Assembly (NCBI GenBank): GCA_900547965.1
Contig: URJE01000002.1
Location: forward strand, 1-51,927
DNA length: 51,927 nt
Direction: 5' to 3'
From: an uncultured Eggerthella sp.
Lineage (GTDB): Bacteria; Actinomycetota; Coriobacteriia; Coriobacteriales; Eggerthellaceae
Positions 6,740 to 16,051 of this stretch are shown here, piece by piece (the stretch's first letter is position 1; each line of letters starts with the position of its first letter). The translations under genes were made by a program, and so were the position numbers. The notes beneath the pieces are model-generated. The model was given only the letters and a program-made list of their open reading frames with translations. It did no database searches and was not told where the DNA came from.

Positions 6740-9457
6740 TTACTTGTCTGCAAGAGCAGCATGAGCTGCGGCAAGACGAGCCAAAGGCACGCGATAAGGA
6801 GAGCAGCTGACATAATCGAGACCAATACCATAGAAGGTCTTGATGGAATCAGGATCGCCACCGTGCTCACCGCAAACGCCGCAAACAATATCGGGATTAC
6901 CCTGGTGACCGAGCTCAACACCCATCTTAACAAGCTTAGCCACACCAGGATCAACCGTAGCAAACGGGTTGTAGGGCAGAATGCGCTCAGCGAGATACTG
7001 ATGGATGAATTCAGCCTCAACGTCGTCGCGGGAGAAGCCAAAGGTGGTCTGAGTCAGGTCGTTAGTACCAAAGCTGAAGAAATCAGCCTTGGCGGCAATC
7101 TCGTCGGCAGTTACCGCTGCACGAGGAAGCTCGATCATGGTACCAATCTTGATCTCGAGCTCTACACCCTCTTCCTGAGCAACCTGAGCGATAACGCCTT
7201 CCGCCTGTTCGCGGAGCTTAGCAAGCTCAGGAACAACAGAAACGAGAGGAATCATGATTTCAGGCTTAGGATCAAGGCCTTCCTTCTTGAGCTGAGCAGC
7301 TGCAGTAGCGATAGCGCGAACCTGCATTTCAGCAAGAATGGGATATTTGATAGCCAGACGGCAGCCGCGAAGGCCGAGCATCGGGTTAGCCTCGGAGAAG
7401 CTATCAATCTGCTCCATGAGAGCGCGCTTCTTCTCGATAACAGCAGGATCGCCACCGGTAGCCTCTAGGCGAGCGATTTCAACGTCGAGAGCGCGGGCAG
7501 ACTCGAGGAACTCATGCAGCGGAGGATCGAGGAGACGAACGATAACAGGCAGACCGTCCATAGCGCGGAACATGCCCAGGAAGTCACCAGTCTGAGCCTT
7601 CAGAAGGTCATCGCAAGCCTTTTCGCGAATAGCTTCATCGTCATTAAGGATGAAGGTCTGAATGATCTGCTTGCGCTCACCCAAGAACATATGCTCTGTA
7701 CGGCACAAGCCAATACCCTGAGCACCGAAATCACGTGCGAGCTGAGCATCTTCGGGGTTATCGGCGTTTGCGCGAACACCCATGGTGCGGAACTCGTCTG
7801 CCCATTCAAGGATGGTGTCAAGATCGCCAGCAAGCTCAGGCTGAACCAGTTCAACCGCACCAAGAACTACGATGCCGGTAGTACCGTCAAGCGAAATAAC
7901 GTCGCCTTCCTTGATTACGATGTCGGTGCCAGCAATAGAAGCCTGCTTTGCCTCTGCATCGATCTTCAGAGCGTCAACGCCACAAACGCAAGGAGCACCC
8001 ATGCCACGAGCGATAACAGCTGCATGGGAAGTCTTGCCACCGTGAGAAGTAAGAACGCCCTCAGCGGCAATCATACCTGCAAGGTCGTCAGGAGTGGTTT
8101 CCCAGCGAACCAAAACGGTCTTGCGACCCTCCTTGGCAGCCTCTACCGCATCATCAGCGGAGAACACAGCTTCACCAACGGCAGCACCAGGAGATGCATT
8201 GAGACCCTTTGCAACTACGTCGTAATCAGCCTTAGCGTCGAACTGAGGATGCAGCAGCTGGTCGAGCTGCTCGGGATCTACGCGCTGTACAGCTTCTTCC
8301 TTGGTGATGAGGCCTTCCTGCTCCATCTCGATTGCGATGTGCAGAGCTGCAGCAGCGGTACGCTTACCAACACGGGTCTGAAGCATCCAGAGCTTGCCCT
8401 GCTCAATGGTGAACTCAATATCGCACATGTCACGGAAATGGTTTTCGAGGATAGTAAATACCTCTTCGAGTTCGCGACCAGCTTCCTCGAGGCCAGGAGT
8501 TTCCTTGAGCTCTGCAATGGGGCTGGTATTACGAATACCGGCAACAACGTCTTCACCCTGTGCGTTGACAAGGTAGTCGCCGTAGAATTCCTTTTCGCCA
8601 TTTGCAGGGTTGCGAGTGAAGGCAACGCCCGTAGCAGACGTGTTGCCCTTATTGCCGAAGATCATGGACTGAACGTTTACAGCGGTACCAAGGTCATCGG
8701 AAATCTTGTTCTGCTTGCGGTACAGGATAGCACGGGGGTTGTTCCAGCTACCAAATACAGCCTCGATAGCAAGCTGAAGCTGCGTATCGGGGCTCTGGGG
8801 GAACTGAACCGTACCATCTACAACCAAAGAAGGATACTCTGCAGCATCTACATTCTCAGAGAAGATCTTCTTAAACTCAGCAACGAGCTCCTGAAGATCC
8901 TCAGCAGTAAGGTCGGTATCGGTTTCAACACCACGAGAACGTTTCATCAGGTTGATTGCGTTCTCAAACAGATCGCCATCAAGACCCATAACAACGTTGG
9001 AGAACATCTGAATGAAACGACGATAAGAGTCCCAAGCGAAACGGGGGTTCTCGGTCTGCTTGATCAAGCCGTTGATAGACTGATCATTGAGGCCAAGGTT
9101 CAAAACGGTGTCCATCATGCCAGGCATGGACATAGGAGCGCCAGAACGAACGGAAACAAGCAGAGGGTCTTCTGCGTCACCGATCTTCTTGCCGATGCGC
9201 TCTTCAAGGTCGAGGCGGTATTCCTGGATGGTGTCCAAAACGCCTTCGGGCCAGGTATTGTTGGAGTTTGCATACTCCATGCAAGTCTGGCAGGAAATCG
9301 TGAATCCCGGAGGTACCGGCAGTCCGATGTTAGCCATCTCAGCAAGGTTAGCGCCCTTGCCGCCAAGGATGGCCTTCATGTTGGTGTTGCCCTCCGTAAC
9401 GTTCTTCCCATTTGCGTCTTTGCCGAAAGCGTAGACGCGCTTAAGTTGGTCTGTCAC
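6740..9457 (-). CDS. ppdK: Pyruvate, phosphate dikinase
   Basis: Interconverts pyruvate + ATP + Pi and phosphoenolpyruvate + AMP + PPi. In anaerobes it can serve glycolysis or PEP synthesis. The product is about 905 aa, normal length. In order it has the N-terminal ATP-grasp domain (GGKGANLAEM at about 32-41), the central swivelling domain with the phosphorylated His in GGKTSHAA (His478), and the C-terminal TIM-barrel PEP/pyruvate domain ending with GVCGEHGGDP (catalytic Cys). The start is uncertain by one codon: AAGGAG lies 3 bases before an ATG at 9460 and 6 bases before the adjoining GTG at 9457. I prefer the GTG. Its regulator gene is immediately upstream in the same operon. Confidence 0.96.
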   Translation of the reverse strand: MTDQLKRVYAFGKDANGKNVTEGNTNMKAILGGKGANLAEMANIGLPVPPGFTISCQTCMEYANSNNTWPEGVLDTIQEYRLDLEERIGKKIGDAEDPLLVSVRSGAPMSMPGMMDTVLNLGLNDQSINGLIKQTENPRFAWDSYRRFIQMFSNVVMGLDGDLFENAINLMKRSRGVETDTDLTAEDLQELVAEFKKIFSENVDAAEYPSLVVDGTVQFPQSPDTQLQLAIEAVFGSWNNPRAILYRKQNKISDDLGTAVNVQSMIFGNKGNTSATGVAFTRNPANGEKEFYGDYLVNAQGEDVVAGIRNTSPIAELKETPGLEEAGRELEEVFTILENHFRDMCDIEFTIEQGKLWMLQTRVGKRTAAAALHIAIEMEQEGLITKEEAVQRVDPEQLDQLLHPQFDAKADYDVVAKGLNASPGAAVGEAVFSADDAVEAAKEGRKTVLVRWETTPDDLAGMIAAEGVLTSHGGKTSHAAVIARGMGAPCVCGVDALKIDAEAKQASIAGTDIVIKEGDVISLDGTTGIVVLGAVELVQPELAGDLDTILEWADEFRTMGVRANADNPEDAQLARDFGAQGIGLCRTEHMFLGERKQIIQTFILNDDEAIREKACDDLLKAQTGDFLGMFRAMDGLPVIVRLLDPPLHEFLESARALDVEIARLEATGGDPAVIEKKRALMEQIDSFSEANPMLGLRGCRLAIKYPILAEMQVRAIATAAAQLKKEGLDPKPEIMIPLVSVVPELAKLREQAEGVIAQVAQEEGVELEIKIGTMIELPRAAVTADEIAAKADFFSFGTNDLTQTTFGFSRDDVEAEFIHQYLAERILPYNPFATVDPGVAKLVKMGVELGHQGNPDIVCGVCGEHGGDPDSIKTFYGIGLDYVSCSPYRVPLARLAAAHAALADK

Positions 9458-9488
9458 CATCTTCTCCTTAGACTTAAACATTTCTCCC

Positions 9489-10376
9489 TCATTTCCCAGG
9501 TCCAAAAACCTGAGGATGAGCGTTTTCATAATACCGCAAGATTTCTTGCGCTGTTTCCTCAATTGCCCTGTTATCGGTGCGAACAATGATGCATCCCAGC
9601 TTGCGCATCAAAGCCCTTGCGCACTCCAAATCTTGATACACACACTCCAAATCTGCATATGAAGAAGCCACGTTGCTGGCATTTCCAAGGCGGCGCTTGC
9701 GAATGTCTGCCAGAATCTCAGGCGAGATAATGAGCCCGAATAGACGTGTAGGATCAACTTCGAAGATTTCTTTTGGCGGTTCGCTTTGGGGGTCGAGCGG
9801 CACATTTGCCACACGATAGCCCAGTTGCGATAGGTAAATCGACAGCGGCGTTTTAGAAGAACGCGACACTCCGATAAGAACGATATCGGCATCGCGGAGG
9901 TCTTGAGGGTTACGACCATCGTCATGAGAAATGGTAAATTCCATTGCATCAATACGACGGAAATAATACTCGTTTACCGAGTGCAATCGCCCAGGCTCCT
10001 GAAGCGGCTCCCTACCTGTAGCTTGCGCAAGCGCACATAGCGCATTGCTCATAAGGTCTACGCCAATCACTTCTTCAGAATGAGCGTGAAGAAACTCCTC
10101 CATGCAGGAACGCAAGTCGGCACGGATAAGGGTATAAAACAAGACGAAAGGAATCCGCCCCAACTCAAGATGCTTTCCAAGGTGAGCTTCCAGGTCCTGA
10201 ACCATGCTGTCGCAGGATTCCACGCGTGGCAAGATCTCAATTGCGGGATCGTATACTTCGAAACATGACGATGCGGCGCGAACCAATGTTTGAGCAGTCG
10301 TACCCACTGAATCGGAAACGACGTGGATCACCGGAAAGGTATCTGAAGCCTTTCCTTGTGTTATCCATTTCTGCAA
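9489..10376 (-). CDS. PPDK regulatory protein (bifunctional kinase/phosphorylase, DUF299)
   Basis: The family inactivates PPDK by ADP-dependent phosphorylation of an active-site threonine and reactivates it by phosphate-dependent dephosphorylation. The 295-aa product begins with HVVSDSVGTTA at 18-28 and carries the P-loop-like GVSRSSKT at 169-176, followed by TPLSIYL and VPL. The start is a TTG with GGAGGGAG 7 bases upstream. The gene ends about 31 bases before ppdK, and adjacency to its substrate enzyme supports the call. The paralogous PEP synthetase regulator is the alternative, but the neighbour is a dikinase, not PEP synthetase. Confidence 0.92.
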   Translation of the reverse strand: MQKWITQGKASDTFPVIHVVSDSVGTTAQTLVRAASSCFEVYDPAIEILPRVESCDSMVQDLEAHLGKHLELGRIPFVLFYTLIRADLRSCMEEFLHAHSEEVIGVDLMSNALCALAQATGREPLQEPGRLHSVNEYYFRRIDAMEFTISHDDGRNPQDLRDADIVLIGVSRSSKTPLSIYLSQLGYRVANVPLDPQSEPPKEIFEVDPTRLFGLIISPEILADIRKRRLGNASNVASSYADLECVYQDLECARALMRKLGCIIVRTDNRAIEETAQEILRYYENAHPQVFGPGK

Positions 10377-10395
10377 AATGAAACTCCCTCCATAA

Positions 10396-10422
10396 TAAAA
10401 AAGCGACCCATCACTGGGCCGC
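10396..10422 (-). terminator. Terminator after glyS
   Basis: On the minus strand GCGGCCCA-GTGA-TGGGTCGC (one G-U pair) is followed by CTTTTTTATT. It separates glyS from the dikinase regulator, whose ribosome-binding site follows at once. Confidence 0.85.
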
Positions 10423-10461
10423 CTCAGGATACACGTAAGCGAAAAATGCCCGCTAACGCGA

Positions 10462-12540
10462 CTATTTTACCTTGGAAAGCAGAGCAAAGTCAGCAACGTT
10501 GGCGAATACTGCAACGAAGCTGTTCAATAAACGAAGGCGATTTTCGCGCAATGCCTGGTCTTCGTCCATAACCATCGTGTTCTCGAAGAACAAGTCAATG
10601 GGTTTACGCAAAGCAGCAAGCTCGGACAATGCAGCAGCGTAATTGTTGTTTTCGAGAGCAGCAGCAACATCGCTTTCGGCCTGAACAACTGCATGGACCA
10701 AAGCCTGCTCAATCTCAGAAAGAGGACCCTCGTTAACTTCAGTGCCGAGCGCAGAATCGCAAAGGTTGTTTGCTCGAGCATAAGCCGTTGCAAGATCCTC
10801 AAATACCTCGGGCTGCTCGCTACGAGCAGCTTCGAGAGCCGAAACTCGATTGATTAGCTCAACAGGCTCCTGAACACCCGCAGAAAGCACGGCGTCGATT
10901 GCATCAATGCTATTGCCAGCATCGCGCATCATAACCTTGGTGCGCGTGATAAAGAAATCAATTACGTCACGACGAGCAGCGTCAGTATCGAACTCAATAC
11001 CTTGCTGAGCATAAGAGGCCAACGCAGCATCGATCGCAGGCACGAGGGATACCTCAACAGCATCTTCGCCCGACAGCATAGCCACGATACCAATAGCGCT
11101 ACGACGCAAGGCAAACGGATCAGAGGAGCCAGTAGGACCTTGGCCAACTGCAAACAAGCCACATACCGTATCAAGCTTATCAGCTATAGCCACAATCTTA
11201 CCTACAACCGTATCGGGCGCATTGTCGCCCGCAAAACGAGGGCGGTAATGCTGCTCAATAGCCTGAGCAACCTGGGCAGTTTCGCCACTTGCAGCAGCAT
11301 AATAGCTGCCCATAACGCCTTGAACGCTAGTGAACTCGACCACAGCACTCGTTACCAAGTCTGCCTTGCAAAGGCGAGCAGCGCGCTCAACATCGCTGAG
11401 ATCCTGATCGGCAAGACCCGCGTCTTCCGCAAGGTGATCGGCCAAGCGCTGGATACGATTGGTCTTATCAAGCATAGTGCCCAGCTTTTCCTGGAATACC
11501 ACTTCGCCCAAGCGATCAACGTAGGATTCAAGAGGTTGCTTCAGGTCTTCGTCGTAGAAGAATTTGGCATCGTACAAGCGAGCACGAACCACTCGCTCGT
11601 TGCCGTCGATGATGGTTTCAGCACATGAGGGATCGCCATTGCTTACCACAATGAAGCGGTTGGTAAGCTTGCCGCTCTTGTCATAGAGCGGGAAATAACG
11701 CTGATGGACCAACATGGCATCAACGATGATTTCCTCAGGAACCTTCAAGAATTCCTCGTCGAACGCACCAACCAACACCGTAGGGTACTCGGCAAGATTA
11801 ATAACCTCAACAAGCGTCTTAGGATGCAACACTGCAGCAAAGCCGGTTTCAGCTTCAGCCTTGGCTACGCCCTCGCGAATAACCTGCTCACGTTCGGCTT
11901 CGGAGGGAACAACGTAAGCGTTTCGAACGACATCGACCAAGGAGTCCGCATCGGCAACCTCAAATGGGCCAGGAGCCAGGAAACGATGACCGTACGTGAT
12001 GCGACCGGCAACAAGTCCAGCAAAGGTGAAATCGATAATCTCGCTACCGAATAGAGCGACGATCCAACGAATCGGACGGGTAAAGTATTCGGTCTGAGCA
12101 CCCCAACGCTGCGAGCGGGGCCAGGAAAGACCATGAATGATCTTATCAAGCACCGAAGAAAGCAGCGAAGACACATTCACGGATGGCGTATGGGTACGAG
12201 CATACACATAGCCGTCTTCTACAACCAACGCAGAAGGATCTACACCCTTGCCGCGAGCGAAGCCCTGGGCAGCTTTGGTGGGATTGCCATCAGCATCAAA
12301 AGCGATCTTGGCGGAAGGACCCTTGAATACTTCGTTTTTCTCTTCCGTAGCCTCAGGAATTTCCTCAGCAATCACGATAAGGCGGCGAGGAGAAGAGAAG
12401 ATCTTCACGTCGCCGTGAGGAATAGCAGCGTCATCGAGAAGGTTTGGAACCATGACGGAGAGCTGCTTTACTGCACCAGCAAGGTCGAAAGCCGGAATTT
12501 CTTCGGTACCGATTTCGAAGGCAAGCGTACGCTTTTCCAT
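10462..12540 (-). CDS. glyS: Glycyl-tRNA synthetase beta subunit
   Basis: Together with the alpha subunit it charges tRNA-Gly. The beta subunit carries tRNA recognition and the anticodon-binding tail. The 692-aa product has the family's LAFEIGTEEIPA opening, the GPSAKIAFDADG region, an HD-like central region and a helical C-terminal anticodon-binding domain (ALVHAVVQAESDV onward). It lies 3 bases after glyQ, so the two subunits are made from one message. Confidence 0.96.
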   Translation of the reverse strand: MEKRTLAFEIGTEEIPAFDLAGAVKQLSVMVPNLLDDAAIPHGDVKIFSSPRRLIVIAEEIPEATEEKNEVFKGPSAKIAFDADGNPTKAAQGFARGKGVDPSALVVEDGYVYARTHTPSVNVSSLLSSVLDKIIHGLSWPRSQRWGAQTEYFTRPIRWIVALFGSEIIDFTFAGLVAGRITYGHRFLAPGPFEVADADSLVDVVRNAYVVPSEAEREQVIREGVAKAEAETGFAAVLHPKTLVEVINLAEYPTVLVGAFDEEFLKVPEEIIVDAMLVHQRYFPLYDKSGKLTNRFIVVSNGDPSCAETIIDGNERVVRARLYDAKFFYDEDLKQPLESYVDRLGEVVFQEKLGTMLDKTNRIQRLADHLAEDAGLADQDLSDVERAARLCKADLVTSAVVEFTSVQGVMGSYYAAASGETAQVAQAIEQHYRPRFAGDNAPDTVVGKIVAIADKLDTVCGLFAVGQGPTGSSDPFALRRSAIGIVAMLSGEDAVEVSLVPAIDAALASYAQQGIEFDTDAARRDVIDFFITRTKVMMRDAGNSIDAIDAVLSAGVQEPVELINRVSALEAARSEQPEVFEDLATAYARANNLCDSALGTEVNEGPLSEIEQALVHAVVQAESDVAAALENNNYAAALSELAALRKPIDLFFENTMVMDEDQALRENRLRLLNSFVAVFANVADFALLSKVK

Positions 12541-12543
12541 CAG

Positions 12544-13491
12544 TTACTCCCCCTTCTTCTCGGAGTTGTCAGGCTCCGGAGCCTGACCGACAACATGTTC
12601 AAGGTACGAAGCGCAGCATGCCTTCGCAATGGTGCGCACGCGCAGAATATAGCCCATGCGCTCAGTGGCGCTGATAACACCACGCGCATCAAGCAAATTG
12701 AAAGCATGAGAGCACTTCAAAACGTAGTCATAAGCAGCAAGCGGAAGCTTGGCTTCAAGGGCTCGGGTGCACTCAGCCTCGTAACGATCGAACTCGCCAA
12801 AAAGCAAATCAGTGTCGGCGATTTCAAAGTTGTATGCGGAAAACTCGCGCTCGTTTTCCAAGAAAACATCACCATAGGTAAACACCGTACCGTCGGCACC
12901 GCGCGCCCATACCAAATCATATACCGAGTCAACGCCCTGAATGTACATGGCCAAGCGCTCAAGGCCATAGGTGATTTCAGAAGGAACCGGACGGCACTCA
13001 AAACCGCCAACCTGCTGGAAGTAGGTAAACTGGGTAACCTCCATGCCGTTAAGCCACACTTCCCAGCCAAGACCCCAAGCTCCAAGCGTCGGGCTCTCCC
13101 AGTCGTCTTCGACAAAGCGAATATCATGTTTTTCAACTTCGATACCGATAGCGCGAAGCGATTCAAGATACAAGTCCTGAACATTATCGGGAGAAGGCTT
13201 CAGCAGAACCTGGAATTGATAATAATGCTGAAGACGATTGGGGTTTTCGCCGTAACGACCGTCGGTGGGTCGACGGCAAGGCTGCACATATGCAGTTTTC
13301 CACGTAGCGGGACCAAGGCTGCGCAGAGTGGTGGCGGTGTGGAAGGTACCGGCACCAACCTCGTTGTCGTACGGCTGCATGATTACACAACCCAAATCTG
13401 CCCAATAGCGCTGAAGTCGCAGAATCATGTCCTGGAACGACAGCACCTGAGAGGCATCGGCATTCGCCTTACCTACTTCGTGGTTAGTCAT
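12544..13491 (-). CDS. glyQ: Glycyl-tRNA synthetase alpha subunit
   Basis: Catalytic subunit of the alpha2-beta2 class II enzyme. The 315-aa product has the conserved SFQDMILRLQRYWADLGC opening, QPYDNEVGAGT, YVQPCRRPTDGRYGENPNR (motif 2), FVEDDWESPTLGAWGLGW and the ITYGLERLAMY motif 3 segment. A short acidic/Lys tail follows residue 305. The ATG has AAGGAG 4-5 bases upstream. It follows lepB by about 32 bases, leaving no room for a T-box leader, so glycine control would have to come from elsewhere. Confidence 0.96.
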   Translation of the reverse strand: MTNHEVGKANADASQVLSFQDMILRLQRYWADLGCVIMQPYDNEVGAGTFHTATTLRSLGPATWKTAYVQPCRRPTDGRYGENPNRLQHYYQFQVLLKPSPDNVQDLYLESLRAIGIEVEKHDIRFVEDDWESPTLGAWGLGWEVWLNGMEVTQFTYFQQVGGFECRPVPSEITYGLERLAMYIQGVDSVYDLVWARGADGTVFTYGDVFLENEREFSAYNFEIADTDLLFGEFDRYEAECTRALEAKLPLAAYDYVLKCSHAFNLLDARGVISATERMGYILRVRTIAKACCASYLEHVVGQAPEPDNSEKKGE

Positions 13492-13523
13492 AATGCTCCT
13501 TATCGATAAACGATGAATGTAAA

Positions 13524-14096
13524 CTAATTCAGCAGTCCGATGCGATTAATCGGCCAGTACGTTACCAGGGCCTTTCCGAAAATTGAATCAGAATCGACCG
13601 GACCGAAGTAACGCGAATCGGAAGAGTTTTCGCGATTATCCCCCATTACCCATACTTTGCCAGCAGGAATTGTATAGGGATATGAGAGGGAGATGTTGCT
13701 AGCCGTTTTTGAGAGCGGGTACGACAAACCCTGCGTATAAGGCTCGTTTAGTTTTACGCCGTCAATGTAAACGTATCCGTCGACCAAGTTAACCGTTTGG
13801 CCCTCTGTGGCTATGATCCGTTTCACCAAAACGCGAGAAGGAACCTGGGGGTCAGAAAACACAACGATATCGCCCGCTTTAGGTTCCGAAAAATGGTAGC
13901 TAACCTTTTCGGCAAAAAGCCTATCGCCAGTCATGATGGTGGTTTCCATAGAAGCGGATGGCACTTCAAAAGGCTCCACAACGAATGTTCTAATGCCCCA
14001 TGCCGCCGCCAAAACTATGGCAATGCAGACAACGAAATTAACGAATCGCTGAATAATACCGGGACGGCGCACGCCAGCGTGTTGTCCGGAATCCAA
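13524..14096 (-). CDS. lepB: Signal peptidase I
   Basis: Cleaves signal peptides of exported proteins on the outer face of the membrane. The 190-aa product has one N-terminal membrane segment (about 19-34) and the Ser/Lys dyad: PSASM with Ser49 and VKRII with Lys92. GDNRENSSDSR near the C-terminus completes the family boxes. Its length is typical of the short Gram-positive enzymes. It sits at the end of the trmD operon, as often seen. Confidence 0.95.
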   Translation of the reverse strand: MDSGQHAGVRRPGIIQRFVNFVVCIAIVLAAAWGIRTFVVEPFEVPSASMETTIMTGDRLFAEKVSYHFSEPKAGDIVVFSDPQVPSRVLVKRIIATEGQTVNLVDGYVYIDGVKLNEPYTQGLSYPLSKTASNISLSYPYTIPAGKVWVMGDNRENSSDSRYFGPVDSDSIFGKALVTYWPINRIGLLN

Positions 14097-14180
14097 ACCT
14101 ATCCCATCCCTTCAAGGGTGTTAACCAACAGTCGAATACTCCAATGATAGAGCAAACAACGCATCACTGACAAATTACTT

Positions 14181-14903
14181 CTACTCTACCGCATCGAGGA
14201 AATCGCGTTCCTTTTTCGAAAGATTAGCACCCTCAAGCAAATCAGGACGCCAACGCTTGGTACGCAGCAAACTCTGCTCACGACGCCACTGAGCGATTTT
14301 TGCATGATGACCGGAAAGAAGGATATCGGGCACATCCATGCCTCGATAGCTTGCGGGGCGCGTATATTGAGGATATTCCAGAAGCCCGTCATAGAAGCTT
14401 TCGTCAACAGCGCTGCCTTCATCACCCAATACGCCGTCTATACGGCGCACTACAGCATCAATCACAACCATCGAGGCAAGCTCGCCGCTGGTCAAAACAT
14501 AATCACCCAATGAGATAACCTTGTCTGCAAGCGAGTAAGCACGTTCGTCGATGCCTTCATAATGGCCGCAAATAAAGAACAGATGCTCCTGCTGAGCAAG
14601 CTCAAGGGTCATGGCGTCATCAAAGCGCTCTCCCGTAGGGGAAAGGAAGATAACATAGGGCTTCTTTTGGACGGAAGAAAACAACTCGTCTGTAGCCTCG
14701 AAAATAGGCTCGCATTTCATTACGAGTCCCTGACCGCCACCGTAAGGCTCGTCATCGGTAGTGCGGTGCTTATCGTGAGTCCAATTGCGCAAATCATGCG
14801 CTTTGAAATCGAGGAAGCCCTTTTCTTGCGCGATGCGCATAATAGACTCGTTCATGACTGAGTCGTAGCACTGGGGAAACACCGAAAGGGTTTCAATTTT
14901 CAC
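14181..14903 (-). CDS. trmD: tRNA (guanine-37-N1)-methyltransferase
   Basis: Methylates G37 next to the anticodon with S-adenosylmethionine, preventing frameshifting. The 240-aa product is of normal length. It has the trefoil-knot motifs GHYEGIDER and SLGDYVLTSGELASM, plus YTRPASYRGMDVPDILLSGHH. The start is a GTG with TAGGAG 5 bases upstream. It follows rimM by 8 bases in the classical rpsP-rimM-trmD order. Confidence 0.96.
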   Translation of the reverse strand: MKIETLSVFPQCYDSVMNESIMRIAQEKGFLDFKAHDLRNWTHDKHRTTDDEPYGGGQGLVMKCEPIFEATDELFSSVQKKPYVIFLSPTGERFDDAMTLELAQQEHLFFICGHYEGIDERAYSLADKVISLGDYVLTSGELASMVVIDAVVRRIDGVLGDEGSAVDESFYDGLLEYPQYTRPASYRGMDVPDILLSGHHAKIAQWRREQSLLRTKRWRPDLLEGANLSKKERDFLDAVE

Positions 14904-14911
14904 GTGAGCTC

Positions 14912-15454
14912 CTATAAATCAAGCAAACCGTCAGGAAGAGACACTCGTATCTCCCCCATTTCCTCTTCGACGGCTACCAAGAACTCATCGACCAAAGGAA
15001 TCAGAACCTCATCTTCCCTGCCATCGGGCAACTCGGCACCGTCGGTTCGCTCAACTACAAGCAAAGCATGAGCGGGGTTTTCGTCAATGCGAACCACCCT
15101 GCCTATGACGCCGGCGTTTTCGTCGACAACAGAAAAGCCCGTAAGATCGATATCCTGATTATCCATATAGTTTTCAGGTAAACAGGAAGTACGCACTAAG
15201 CAGAAATGGCCTTCCAGCTTTTCGGCATCGGTTCGATTGTCGATGCAATCAAACCAAACCAAATATCGGCCTTCCGCAATCTCCTCAACATCTAACACCT
15301 TGCCAGAGCGAGGAATACGCAATACGGGAGGAACGAAGGTAACCTCCATCCCTTTTTCAAGCAAAAAAGGAAGACCTTCCGTCAGTTTGACGGAAAGCCC
15401 TCCTTCATTTGTTTTAGCTCGTAAAAGAGCTGCAACGTTAGTCCAAGAACCCAT
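14912..15454 (-). CDS. rimM: 16S rRNA processing/ribosome maturation factor RimM
   Basis: Assists 30S head assembly by binding S19. The 180-aa product has an N-terminal RimM beta-barrel and a C-terminal PRC-barrel domain (DLTGFSVVDENAGVIGRVV near 105-123, then DEVLIPLVDEFL). The N-terminal part is divergent: the usual GxIxKxHG segment is not well conserved. Position between khpA and trmD strongly supports the identity. Confidence 0.92.
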   Translation of the reverse strand: MGSWTNVAALLRAKTNEGGLSVKLTEGLPFLLEKGMEVTFVPPVLRIPRSGKVLDVEEIAEGRYLVWFDCIDNRTDAEKLEGHFCLVRTSCLPENYMDNQDIDLTGFSVVDENAGVIGRVVRIDENPAHALLVVERTDGAELPDGREDEVLIPLVDEFLVAVEEEMGEIRVSLPDGLLDL

Positions 15455-15465
15455 GGCACCTGAAC

Positions 15466-15723
15466 CTATTCGTCGATAAGCTCGACTTCAACATCGAGAC
15501 CATGACGAGAACCCGCAGCGCGAGCAAGCGTGCGGATTGCCTTGATTACGCGACCCTGACGGCCAATAACCTTGCCAGCATCTGCCTGAGCAACACGCAC
15601 CTCAATAAGGACGGAGCCCGTCTCGGTGTTAGAAGACTCGATGCTTACCGCATCGGGCTCGTCAACCAAAGGCAAAACCAGGGTTTCAACCAAACCCGAA
15701 ATGTCTTCGCTGGATTCCGCCAT
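15466..15723 (-). CDS. khpA: KH-domain RNA-binding protein KhpA
   Basis: Small KH-domain protein of the KhpA/KhpB RNA chaperone pair. About 85 aa, with the KH GXXG loop present as VIGRQGRVIKAIRTLA. A GTG at 15726 shares its G with the rpsP stop codon, and the ATG at 15723 follows at once. Either start implies translational coupling to rpsP. I use the ATG, as no clear ribosome-binding site separates them. Confidence 0.92.
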   Translation of the reverse strand: MAESSEDISGLVETLVLPLVDEPDAVSIESSNTETGSVLIEVRVAQADAGKVIGRQGRVIKAIRTLARAAGSRHGLDVEVELIDE

Positions 15724-15725
15724 CA

Positions 15726-15971
15726 CTAAGCGTTCTTACGCTCTGCCTCAATGAGGCGTGCAACGGTATCGGTGGGCTGAGCGCCGTCAGCGATCCACTT
15801 GTCAATCTTTTCAAGGTCGATCTTTACATGCTTAGGGGTGGTGGTGGGGTTGTAAGAACCAACCTGCTCAATGAAGCGACCGTCGCGACGAGCACGAGAA
15901 TCAGCTACAACGATACGATAATAAGGTGCCTTTTTAGCGCCGTGACGGGCGAGGCGAATCTTGACTGCCAT
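15726..15971 (-). CDS. rpsP: 30S ribosomal protein S16
   Basis: Component of the 30S subunit. The 81-aa product opens with MAVKIRLARHGAKKAPYYRI and contains DSRARRDGRFIEQVGSYNP, both diagnostic of bS16. The ATG has GGAG about 6 bases upstream. It follows ffh by about 80 bases. Confidence 0.97.
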   Translation of the reverse strand: MAVKIRLARHGAKKAPYYRIVVADSRARRDGRFIEQVGSYNPTTTPKHVKIDLEKIDKWIADGAQPTDTVARLIEAERKNA

Positions 15972-16051
15972 CGAGTTGTACTCCTTCTAAACTTTTAAGA
16001 GCAACCTGACAGGCTAATGCTGCACAGGTCGCAAAACAGCGATTACTGATA

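Noticed and set aside
7514..9589. Open frame of 691 codons on the plus strand
   Set aside because: It lies antisense within ppdK, shows no family motif, and follows from the codon pattern of the real gene.
12133..13509. Open frame of 458 codons on the plus strand
   Set aside because: Antisense to glyQ and part of glyS, without recognisable motifs.
13492..13523. T-box leader before glyQ
   Set aside because: Only 32 bases separate lepB and glyQ, too short for a T-box.
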